From 2-12-FULL-42-15 sp964196565 (GTDB lineage: Bacteria; Pseudomonadota; Gammaproteobacteria; Coxiellales; Coxiellaceae): a stretch of DNA of 27,976 nucleotides. A program made the translations under genes and the position numbers. The stretch lies in NCBI GenBank assembly GCA_964196565.1, contig CAXMUH010000109.1, forward strand, positions 1 to 27,976. Direction: 5' to 3'. The number at the start of each line of letters is the position of its first letter. Position 1 is the stretch's first letter. Shown here one piece after another: positions 1 to 6,565 of the stretch. The notes under the pieces were generated by a model, which made no database searches, had not been told where the DNA came from, and worked only from the letters and a program-made list of their open reading frames with translations.

Positions 1-73
1 CGGCACTAGCATCCGTGTTAATGACACTCTATATCAGTGCCTGTCGTCAAATTGGCCGGAGTAGGTATGACGT
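1..73. other. Window edge, no assignable gene
   Basis: On the plus strand two frames enter from the left edge and stay open. One ends at a TAG at 62-64, nine bases before the convergent thyA stop; its tail reads RVNDTLYQCLSSNWPE. The other ends at 105-107, inside thyA. Either could be the 3' end of a convergent gene, but about 20 to 34 residues are too few to recognise. No folA start is visible on the minus strand, although folA often follows thyA. Confidence 0.2.
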
Positions 74-868
74 TTACACCGCAATCGGTGCTTTAATCGT
101 GGGATAGGGATTATAATTAACAAATTCAAAATCTTCAAACACATAATCATCAATCGAATCCGGTTTGCGATTAATCACTAGTTGTGGCAATGCTCTGGGT
201 GTTCTTGCCAATTGCTCTGCAACTTGTTCATGATGATTATCATAAATATGACAATCGCCCCCAGTCCAGATAAACTCTTTTGCCCTTAAACCCGTTTGCT
301 GTGCAATCATATGAGTTAGTAAAGCATAAGAGGCGACATTAAACGGCACCCCTAAAAAAGCATCCGCTGAACGCTGGTATAATTGACACGACAACTCACC
401 ATCCGCCACAAAAAACTGCATCAGTAAATGACATGGCGGCAGCGCCATCTGGCTTAACTCGCCCACATTCCAAGCAGAGACAATATGACGCCTTGAGTTT
501 GGGTTAGACTTGATTTGCTCAATCACCTGTTTAACCTGGTCATGGTGCGTGCCATCTTTTGCTCCCCAATTGCGCCATTGGTTTCCGTACACCGGTCCTA
601 ACTCGCCATGCTCATCCGCCCATTCATTCCAAATCGACACTCCATGATCATTAAGATATTGCACATTGGTATCGCCGCGCAAAAACCACAGAAGTTCATA
701 GATCACGCTCTTTAAGTGGATTTTTTTAGTGGTTAATAACGGAAAAGCATTCGTTAAATCAAAACGCATCTGATAGCCAAACACGGAACGAATACCCGTA
801 CCCGTGCGGTCTGGTTTATCACTGCCATTGTCTATAATTTCTCGCAAAAAATGCAAATACTGCTGCAT
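74..868 (-). CDS. thyA: Thymidylate synthase
   Basis: Makes dTMP from dUMP with methylene-tetrahydrofolate, in the cytoplasm. The 264 residues match E. coli ThyA in length and nearly throughout: DRTGTG near the N-terminus, ELLWFLRGDTN, the nucleophile Cys146 in MALPPCH, SCQLYQRSADAFLGVPFN for dUMP binding, and the C-terminal IKAPIAV. I chose the ATG at 868 because GGAG (877-880) lies 8 nt upstream. A GTG three codons earlier overlaps that GGAG and is unlikely. It is the last gene of the lgt group, 45 bases after the small membrane protein gene. The Cys of the E. coli QRSCD motif is Ala here, which is common in the family. Identification is secure. Confidence 0.98.
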   Translation of the reverse strand: MQQYLHFLREIIDNGSDKPDRTGTGIRSVFGYQMRFDLTNAFPLLTTKKIHLKSVIYELLWFLRGDTNVQYLNDHGVSIWNEWADEHGELGPVYGNQWRNWGAKDGTHHDQVKQVIEQIKSNPNSRRHIVSAWNVGELSQMALPPCHLLMQFFVADGELSCQLYQRSADAFLGVPFNVASYALLTHMIAQQTGLRAKEFIWTGGDCHIYDNHHEQVAEQLARTPRALPQLVINRKPDSIDDYVFEDFEFVNYNPYPTIKAPIAV

Positions 869-913
869 AACAAACACTCCAAAAAAATTTGAACCAAAAG
901 GTCAAATGGCTAG

Positions 914-1414
914 TTAATGCTGGCGCGTAGCCCTCGGCGACTGCATTTGCTGACCTACCATCTGTTGCTGACCTGCCGTCTGTTGCTGACCTGCCATCTG
1001 TTGCTGACCTACCATCTGTTGCTGACCAATCGGTGGCTGCCGATGAACCGTGGCATGCAAGCTTCCACTGGATTGATTCGCCATTTGATTCATCACCATG
1101 CCATCTTGAGCAACCATGGTAACGATCAACACCAACCAAACCATCCAGATAACAGCCATCATGTGAGGCATTGCCGCACGTTTAACAAACCAAAAACCTA
1201 AAGTGACCAACATGCCACAAATCAATGGAATCACCAACAAAGCGATCATATCCTGAATCAAACGCCCAACTTCATCATCTGAAAAAATGACATGCAAGGT
1301 ACTTGCTAAAAAGTTGTGAAAACCCACGATAGCGTCCAAAGCATGACTCAATTGAGATTTGAACATAATCGACAAAACTGTCAACAATAATATCACTATA
1401 ACTTGCTTAACCAT
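914..1414 (-). CDS. Small membrane protein with GQQQM repeat tail
   Basis: I do not recognise this 166-residue protein. Three hydrophobic stretches (about residues 3-18, 53-77 and 82-102) look like membrane segments. The last 40 residues are Gln/Met-rich, with about five tandem GQQQM(V/A) hexapeptides. The ATG overlaps the last codons of lgt by 8 bases, and GGAG (1422-1425) lies 7 nt upstream, so it is probably translationally coupled to lgt. Position between lgt and thyA suggests co-transcription with both. The hydrophobic part could be a conserved family, while the repeat tail is probably variable. The same stretch is open in two other frames because the 18-bp unit is a multiple of three; the frame with the membrane segments and ribosome site is the credible one. 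Confidence 0.75.
   Translation of the reverse strand: MVKQVIVILLLTVLSIMFKSQLSHALDAIVGFHNFLASTLHVIFSDDEVGRLIQDMIALLVIPLICGMLVTLGFWFVKRAAMPHMMAVIWMVWLVLIVTMVAQDGMVMNQMANQSSGSLHATVHRQPPIGQQQMVGQQQMAGQQQTAGQQQMVGQQMQSPRATRQH
953..1024 (-). repeat. 18-bp tandem repeat, four units
   Basis: Four units of 18 bp lie at 953-970, 971-988, 989-1006 and 1007-1024. They differ only at two positions (acctaccatctgttgctg and variants), and degenerate part-units flank both ends. On the minus strand each unit encodes GQQQM plus Val, Ala or Thr. The unit is a multiple of three, so copy-number change would alter the protein length without a frameshift. Confidence 0.9.
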
Positions 1415-2201
1415 TACAACGCTCCTTGTTTCTATAAATCCAAACTAACAATATTAATCCTATCAATATCATAGGTAAAGACAATAACTGCCCCATGGTC
1501 ATCCAGCCAAAAGCGACAAACCCCAGTTGCGGATCTGGCTGGCGAAAAAATTCCGCAATGAATCGGAACACGCCATAGAACAGCAGAAACATAGAAGTCA
1601 CAGCAAACCTCGGTCTAGGCTTCGCCGAATATGTCCATAAAATGATAAATAACACAACGCCTTCAAGTAAGAATTCATAAATCTCTGAAGGGTGCCGTGG
1701 CAAAGGGCCTGCATTAGGATACACCATTCCCCATGGCACCGTCGTCACTCGCCCCCACAATTCACCATTAATAAAGTTACCAATGCGTCCAGCGGCTAAA
1801 CCAATTGGCACCAATGGCGCGACAAAATCGATCACATCCATCCACGAGCGCTGTTGTGTCCACGCAAAAATCCAAGTCGCAACGCCTACCCCGAGCATAC
1901 CACCATGAAATGACATGCCTCCATCCCAGATTTGAAAAATGTTTAACGGGTGAGCGGCGTAAACAGGTAGATTATAGAACAACACATAGCCCAGTCGCCC
2001 ACCCACAATCACCCCCACAGCGGCATAAAAGATTAAATCTGCCACCTGTTGCGAGCGCCAACCGCTATTGGGTTTATTAGCACGATAACGTGCTAAAAGC
2101 CAAGCACCGACAAACCCAACCAAATACATTAACCCATACCAGTGAACTTTAATTGAGCCCAAATTAAATGCGATGGGGTTAATTTTTGGATAATGGAGCA
2201 T
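1407..2201 (-). CDS. lgt: Prolipoprotein diacylglyceryl transferase
   Basis: Transfers diacylglycerol from phosphatidylglycerol to the lipobox Cys of prolipoproteins, the first step of lipoprotein maturation in the inner membrane. The 264 residues are strongly hydrophobic. The Lgt signature GRIGNFINGELWGR spans 138-151, and SFHGG carries His99. His99 and Arg139 correspond to the essential His103 and Arg143 of E. coli. A later RFIAEFFRQPD also matches the family. An AAGGAA motif lies about 9 nt before the ATG. The gene starts 22 bases after the TSUP transporter stop and overlaps the next gene by 8 bases, consistent with one operon. The lgt–thyA linkage is typical of gammaproteobacteria. Confidence 0.97.
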   Translation of the reverse strand: MLHYPKINPIAFNLGSIKVHWYGLMYLVGFVGAWLLARYRANKPNSGWRSQQVADLIFYAAVGVIVGGRLGYVLFYNLPVYAAHPLNIFQIWDGGMSFHGGMLGVGVATWIFAWTQQRSWMDVIDFVAPLVPIGLAAGRIGNFINGELWGRVTTVPWGMVYPNAGPLPRHPSEIYEFLLEGVVLFIILWTYSAKPRPRFAVTSMFLLFYGVFRFIAEFFRQPDPQLGFVAFGWMTMGQLLSLPMILIGLILLVWIYRNKERCNG

Positions 2202-2223
2202 GTTCCGATATTCCTTAGAAATT

Positions 2224-3030
2224 CTAGTTACGGATTAAAAGGCTAACACCAACAACTAAAAGTACCACAGCTAACGCTTTTCGCAACACACCAACAGACA
2301 ATCGATGCGATAAAGTCGTGCCAATTGGCACAAAAATGATACTACCAACCGCTACTCCAATCCACGCAGGCCAATAAATATAGCCAATCGTCCGCGTCGG
2401 CAACCCCGCCTTATGCCAGCCGACAATAATCACCAAAATAGTCCCCACCATTGCAACCGTTAAACCCACTGCAATAGAAATCACCACGGCTCTGCGCATC
2501 GCCACATTACAATGTATCAGAAAAGGTATCGTCAAGGCACCACCACCAATCCCAAGTAACCCAGAAAAAGCACCAATCACAAATCCTGTAATTGACATAC
2601 CGGTAATGCCCGGCAAATATCGCTCATTACTACTACGCGTAGGAATCAGCATTTTTAAGGCAACAAAAATAACAAAAATACCAAAAATAATACCTAACAT
2701 TTTACTATGCAAGTAATGCGCCAAAACCACTCCAGCCAATACCCCAAACACAATTGGAATTAACCAACGCCGATAGATCGACCAAAATTCAACATAGTAA
2801 CGTCGATGAGCAATTAACGCACGAGTCATGGAAAATACCATCACCCCCAACGATGTCGCCGCTGCCATTTGCATAATTGAAGCCGCGGGAAAATGATAAA
2901 TCGAAAACAACCAAGCTAATCCCGGCACAATAACGACCCCACCACCAATGCCAAGCATTCCCGAGAGCATCCCAGCGGCTGAGCCCAAAATAAAAAAGAC
3001 AATTAAACTGACAAGAAGATGTTCACTCAC
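2224..3030 (-). CDS. TauE/SafE (TSUP) family permease
   Basis: Probable eight-helix inner-membrane anion transporter of the TSUP family (TauE/SafE, YfcA-like), 268 residues. The family's internal duplication is plain: GMLSGMLGIGGGVVIVPG at about residues 20-37 and GAFSGLLGIGGGALTIPF at about 152-169. Members move sulfite, sulfonates or other small organic anions; the substrate cannot be read from the sequence. A TSUP gene between ptsP and lgt is also found in Pseudomonas. The start is a GTG at 3030, with GGTG 7 nt upstream. The next in-frame ATG lies within the first GIGGG repeat and would break the fold. Confidence 0.9.
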   Translation of the reverse strand: MSEHLLVSLIVFFILGSAAGMLSGMLGIGGGVVIVPGLAWLFSIYHFPAASIMQMAAATSLGVMVFSMTRALIAHRRYYVEFWSIYRRWLIPIVFGVLAGVVLAHYLHSKMLGIIFGIFVIFVALKMLIPTRSSNERYLPGITGMSITGFVIGAFSGLLGIGGGALTIPFLIHCNVAMRRAVVISIAVGLTVAMVGTILVIIVGWHKAGLPTRTIGYIYWPAWIGVAVGSIIFVPIGTTLSHRLSVGVLRKALAVVLLVVGVSLLIRN

Positions 3031-3044
3031 ACTGCTTCACCCAT

Positions 3045-3246
3045 TTGCATTCGGGGCCTGTCCTGAACGAAGCCGAAGGATTGGCAACCATAATTTAAAA
3101 CTCCCATGCTTAAATCACCAAGGACGCTCAGTTGTGCGGCAAGTTCGAATGCAAAATCGATGAGGAATGCGCAGTGTATGTGGATACATGAGCGTTTCGA
3201 AGAGATTTTGCATTCGAAGCCTGTCCTGAGCGAAGCCGAAGGATTG
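3045..3246. repeat. Direct 39-bp repeats around a 75-bp inverted repeat
   Basis: This fills the gap between ptsP and the TSUP gene. Two 39-bp direct copies (3045-3083 and 3208-3246) match at 36 positions; each holds the core CCTGTCCTGA(A/G)CGAAGCCG. Between them, 15-bp perfect inverted arms at 3144-3158 and 3204-3218 (TTCGAATGCAAAATC and its complement) enclose an imperfect stem with an inner TGTAT/ATACA hairpin. An 8-bp perfect hairpin (TTGTCCAC/GTGGACAA) follows at 3244-3265. Short frames across it look like repeat read-through. It resembles dispersed REP or MITE-type DNA. No T-run makes it a canonical terminator for ptsP. Confidence 0.75.
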
Positions 3247-3285
3247 TCCACAAATGAGTGGACAAAGAGAGAACCTCTTAACCCT

Positions 3286-5562
3286 TTAGCGGCCGGCACG
3301 AATTAACCCGCCCAACCCTGCCTCTTCCAGAGCCACTTCCAAATGCATCCGAACTTCCTTAGGGTCATCCATCTCTAAAACTTCATCTAATAATTTTTTC
3401 GCCCCCAGAAGCGTAAAGTTACGCACCAACCATTTAACCCGAGGAAGTCCACGCGCATTCATGCTCAAAGTATCAAACCCCATCGCCAACAACAGTATCA
3501 CGGCAATTGGATCCGCGGCTAACTCGCCACAAATGCTAACCGGTTTGCCCGCCTTATGCCCAGCTTTAACCACTTGCATTAATGCTTTTAAAATAGCCGG
3601 ATGAAACCCATCGTATAATCCAGCTACTCGTGGGTTATTGCGATCCACTGCTAATATATATTGAATAAGGTCATTACTTCCAACCGACAAAAAATCCACC
3701 CTTTTCGCTAACTCATAGGCTTGATAAACAGCAGCTGGGACCTCGACCATTATTCCAATCGGCGGTTTTTCAATTTTATATCCTTCCTGCACCAATTCAT
3801 CATAGGCTTGATTAATTAATCGCAGTGAAGTTTCGACTTCTTTAACTGAAGTAATCATGGGTAACATAATAGAGAGATTATTAAGTTCTTCACTTGCCTG
3901 TAACATGGCACGCACTTGTTGCAGAAAAATTTCAGGATGATCTAACGTCACACGAATACCACGCCAACCCAAAAATGGATTTTCTTCTTGGACATTAAAA
4001 TACGGCAATGCTTTATCACCACCAATATCCAATGTACGCATAACCACAGGCCTCGGCGCAAAAGTACTCAACAATTGCCGATACATAATGCGCTGCTCTT
4101 CCTCACTTGGAAATCGATCACGAATCATAAATGGCAATTCGGTGCGGTAAAGCCCAACCCCTTCGGCGCCCACACTTAACGATAAACCACCCTCAATCGC
4201 CAAGCCAGTATTAATAAACATCGCTAAACTATGGTTATCTTGTGTTTCTGCAGGCAAATCCCGGAGTGATTCCAATTGTTCATCAAGCTGTTGCTCCTCA
4301 TTGGCCAACACTTTGAATTCTTTTTTAATGCCACTTGAAGGTGACAAATAAACTTGGCCGTTATACCCATCAACAATACATTCTTTGCCTGCTAATAAAT
4401 CTAAAGGGGCACCGGTAACGCCCATCACCGTTGGCAAACCCAAAGCCCGCGCTAAAATCGCCACATGTGAGTTCCCAGAACCGGTTCCTGAAATAACGCC
4501 TTTTAAATGACCTTCTGGAACTTCCATCAACGTAGTTGCACCCACCTCTTCGCTAACTAAGATAGTATCTTTAGGAAAAATCTGCAGCGTACGTTCTTTT
4601 GACTGAATATATCCTAAAATACGCCGCCCCAAATCACGAAAATCTGAAGCTCGCTCTCTTAAATAGGGATCATCTAAAGATTCAAACTGTAAAACATGTT
4701 TTTTAATTACCTGTTTTAAAGCGCCCTGCGCCCACTGTCCCTGCTTAATTAATTCGATGACTTCGTTGATGAGAGTCCGACTATCAAGAATTCGAGAATA
4801 TGCCTCAAATATAGCGTTTTCTGCTACTGATAACGCACTTTTAGCACGCAATTGAATTTCATGAATTTCATCTCGAGCTGCGCTTAAACCGATTTCAAAG
4901 ATATTAATTTCTGCGTCTATATCTGTGATTGTTTTATCCGGCACCGCATCGAGATCTGCTGGCGGATAAACAACAACTGCCGTTCCAATAGCAACACCTG
5001 CTGCACCACTTACACCTGAAAAAACAGTTTCTGCTTTTATTTGTTTGCGCTTTCGCTTTTTCCCTAACGCTTCCAAACTGCCTTTTGCTTTAGCGCGACC
5101 AATTCCACTGGCTAATTGAACCGCTAATGTTAAACAAAAGGCTTCTTCATCTTCTGAAAAAAAACGTTTCTCTTTTTGTTGTACTACAAGTACGCCAAGC
5201 AGCTCGCCTTGCTCAATTATAGGTACACCTAAAAAACCTTTGTATTCTTCTTCTTTAATTTTTGCATTAAAATGGAAATTGGGATGTGAGGGCCCATCAT
5301 CAATGTTTATGGGTTCTTCTCGCTCACCCACTAAACCAATTAAACCTTCACCATAGTTCAAACGCACCTTGCCCACCTGGGTCTCATTTAAGCCGACGGT
5401 CGCCATTAATAAGTATTCGCCTTGAGCATCATCACAAATAAACACACTGCTCGAGTCAGCTTCCAGGGCTTCACAAACGCGCTGCACAACAAGCAATAAC
5501 GCTTGCTCCATATTTGGAGCTGCATTCACTTCTTGAATTATTCTCTGCAGTATTTTTAACAT
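3286..5562 (-). CDS. ptsP: PEP-protein phosphotransferase EI-Ntr
   Basis: First enzyme of the nitrogen phosphotransferase chain: takes phosphate from PEP and passes it to NPr. The 758 residues carry an N-terminal GAF domain (about 1-160, with GFLGVPIIEQGELLGVLVVQQ), a basic linker near 168-176, then the EI region. The phosphohistidine is His366 in SGNSHVAILARALGLPTVMG. The PEP-binding barrel follows, with GVGLYRTELPFM, GWRGIRVTLDHPEIF and SICGELAADP. The end, GLGGLIRAGR, matches E. coli PtsP. I chose the ATG at 5562, with AAGG 7 nt upstream; a TTG two codons earlier is less likely. It lies 116 bases after rppH, as in E. coli. The GAF domain suggests a small-molecule input (glutamine and related ligands in homologues). 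Confidence 0.96.
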   Translation of the reverse strand: MLKILQRIIQEVNAAPNMEQALLLVVQRVCEALEADSSSVFICDDAQGEYLLMATVGLNETQVGKVRLNYGEGLIGLVGEREEPINIDDGPSHPNFHFNAKIKEEEYKGFLGVPIIEQGELLGVLVVQQKEKRFFSEDEEAFCLTLAVQLASGIGRAKAKGSLEALGKKRKRKQIKAETVFSGVSGAAGVAIGTAVVVYPPADLDAVPDKTITDIDAEINIFEIGLSAARDEIHEIQLRAKSALSVAENAIFEAYSRILDSRTLINEVIELIKQGQWAQGALKQVIKKHVLQFESLDDPYLRERASDFRDLGRRILGYIQSKERTLQIFPKDTILVSEEVGATTLMEVPEGHLKGVISGTGSGNSHVAILARALGLPTVMGVTGAPLDLLAGKECIVDGYNGQVYLSPSSGIKKEFKVLANEEQQLDEQLESLRDLPAETQDNHSLAMFINTGLAIEGGLSLSVGAEGVGLYRTELPFMIRDRFPSEEEQRIMYRQLLSTFAPRPVVMRTLDIGGDKALPYFNVQEENPFLGWRGIRVTLDHPEIFLQQVRAMLQASEELNNLSIMLPMITSVKEVETSLRLINQAYDELVQEGYKIEKPPIGIMVEVPAAVYQAYELAKRVDFLSVGSNDLIQYILAVDRNNPRVAGLYDGFHPAILKALMQVVKAGHKAGKPVSICGELAADPIAVILLLAMGFDTLSMNARGLPRVKWLVRNFTLLGAKKLLDEVLEMDDPKEVRMHLEVALEEAGLGGLIRAGR

Positions 5563-5593
5563 CGACAAACCTTCAATAGACTCTCTCTCTTAC

Positions 5594-5622
5594 ATTGTAA
5601 ATGTTTATTGTTAAGCTGGAAA
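5594..5622 (-). promoter_or_regulatory. Candidate promoter for ptsP
   Basis: On the minus strand TTTCCA (5617-5622) and TACAAT (5594-5599) are 17 bases apart, about 30 bases before the ptsP start. The -10 is good and the -35 matches TTGACA at four of six positions. It would allow ptsP and the genes after it to be expressed apart from rppH. Confidence 0.35.
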
Positions 5623-5678
5623 ACTTTTTGAGACAAAAGATATCCTCTCATAACAGCTAACAATATAACCTCGGCACC

Positions 5679-6146
5679 TTATATAAACTTAGCAAATTCC
5701 GTGAGTACTGCATGATATACATCGTGCTTAAACTCAACAATATGGTCAACAGGGTACCAGTACGGAACCCAGCGCCATTCGCAAAACTCTGCAATGGGCG
5801 CATTATCCAATTTAATCAAACTCTCATCAGCCTTGAGGCGCAGCAAAAACCACTTTTGCTTTTGCCCTTTGACTCGCTCACCTTCAACAGTGCTCGCATC
5901 AATAGGCAGTCGGTATGAATACCACTGATCACTTTTTTTAATTAATTCAACATCTTGTGTGCGCAACCCAACCTCTTCATAAAGCTCTCGGTACATGGCA
6001 TCTTGCACCGGTTCATCTTTATGAATGCCGCCTTGAGGAAATTGCCAGGCATCTTTAATATCTGACCGACATCCCATCAACACTTCTTGGCGCGCATTGA
6101 TAATGACCATACCAACATTTAGTCGAAGCCCATCTTCGTCCTTCAT
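5679..6146 (-). CDS. rppH: RNA pyrophosphohydrolase (Nudix)
   Basis: Removes pyrophosphate from 5'-triphosphate mRNA ends, which lets RNase E start decay. The 155 residues open with DGLRLNVGMVIIN, as E. coli RppH does. The Nudix box GX5EX7REUXEEXGU is intact at about residues 39-61 (GGIHKDEPVQDAMYRELYEE). WQFPQGG precedes it, and GQKQKWFLLRL and WRWVPYWYPVDHIVEFKHDVY follow. The protein lacks the basic C-terminal tail of the E. coli enzyme. GAGG lies 5 nt before the ATG. It heads the minus-strand rppH–ptsP–lgt–thyA string and is divergent from nrdA. Confidence 0.95.
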   Translation of the reverse strand: MKDEDGLRLNVGMVIINARQEVLMGCRSDIKDAWQFPQGGIHKDEPVQDAMYRELYEEVGLRTQDVELIKKSDQWYSYRLPIDASTVEGERVKGQKQKWFLLRLKADESLIKLDNAPIAEFCEWRWVPYWYPVDHIVEFKHDVYHAVLTEFAKFI

Positions 6147-6191
6147 CTTAACCTCTGATGCTTAAATCAATCTTATCATTTTAAATGTCTA

Positions 6192-6222
6192 GCAAATGTC
6201 TCAACATCATGTGAGCATTTGC
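6192..6222. repeat. Imperfect palindrome upstream of rppH
   Basis: GCAAATG at 6192-6198 pairs with CATTTGC at 6216-6222, and inside these CTCA pairs with TGAG, giving an 11-bp stem with one bulged base and an 8-base loop. It lies about 46 bases before the rppH start. No T-run follows on either strand, so an operator or an mRNA 5' stem is more likely than a terminator. Confidence 0.5.
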
Positions 6223-6353
6223 CCACACTTACTTGCCAATCGACCTCAAAATTAATATTTTTTTTCCAATGCCAATTCTTGAAGTCGCCTCTAAATCTTT
6301 GAAAATCTCATCTCCAGGTTTCCGCTAACTTTTACTGACAGAATCCCCACAAC

Positions 6354-6362
6354 TTATCCACA
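6354..6362 (+). promoter_or_regulatory. DnaA box (perfect consensus)
   Basis: TTATCCACA is an exact match to the high-affinity DnaA consensus and lies about 200 bases before nrdA. In E. coli the nrdAB promoter is preceded by DnaA boxes and DnaA controls its transcription, so the position makes functional sense. A single 9-mer can occur by chance; the context raises confidence. Confidence 0.6.
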
Positions 6363-6383
6363 CATTGCTCCCATGATATCCTA

Positions 6384-6412
6384 TTGCAATTTGGGTCAAA
6401 ACACACTATCTT
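6384..6412 (+). promoter_or_regulatory. Candidate nrdAB promoter
   Basis: TTGCAA (6384-6389) and TATCTT (6407-6412) are 17 bases apart. The first NrdR-like box overlaps the -10 hexamer, as expected for repression. The predicted start near 6419 gives a leader of about 147 nt. Confidence 0.45.
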
Positions 6413-6448
6413 GTGTTTAACAGTCTGCAAAACACCCATATATTGGGG
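6401..6448 (+). promoter_or_regulatory. Pair of NrdR boxes
   Basis: Box 1 (6401-6416, ACACACTATCTTGTGT) matches the 16-bp NrdR palindrome at 14 positions. Box 2 (6433-6448) has the central ten bases CCATATATTG, nine of which match, with poorer flanks. Their centres are 32 bp apart, close to three helical turns, which is the usual spacing for NrdR box pairs. NrdR represses ribonucleotide reductase genes in response to ATP/dATP. The nrdR gene itself is not in the window. Confidence 0.7.
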
Positions 6449-6565
6449 TTCAAGGGAGTGAAAGTTTAGCAGCACTGTGCTCAAACTTGATCAATTGTAG
6501 CACACTGCCACAACTTTAGATTCCCAAACAAAAAAGTCAACAACTGTATAGTATCAGGAGATAAC

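Larger units (their letters stand above)
6147..6565. promoter_or_regulatory. rppH–nrdA divergent control region
   Basis: This 419-base stretch has no credible gene. From left to right it holds an imperfect palindrome near rppH, a DnaA box, a sigma-70-like promoter overlapped by the first of two NrdR-like boxes, and an untranslated leader. In the leader GTGCT (6477-6481) could pair with AGCAC on either side (6471-6475 or 6499-6503), so alternative folds are possible. The start of nrdA is fixed by AGGAG at 6556-6560. Individual sites are listed separately. Confidence 0.7.

Noticed and set aside
953..1024. Possible CRISPR-like array
   Set aside because: The 18-bp units are directly contiguous with no spacers and lie inside a coding frame.
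819..1201. Open frames on both strands across the Gln-rich repeat (SATDGR repeats on the minus strand, a Leu-rich frame on the plus strand)
   Set aside because: The 18-bp unit is a multiple of three without stops, so several frames stay open. Only the 914-1414 frame has a ribosome site, membrane segments and coupling to lgt.
2948..3306. Short frames of 66 to 90 codons on both strands between the TSUP gene and ptsP
   Set aside because: They read through direct and inverted repeats, and their peptides mirror the repeat units. I saw no ribosome site or family match.
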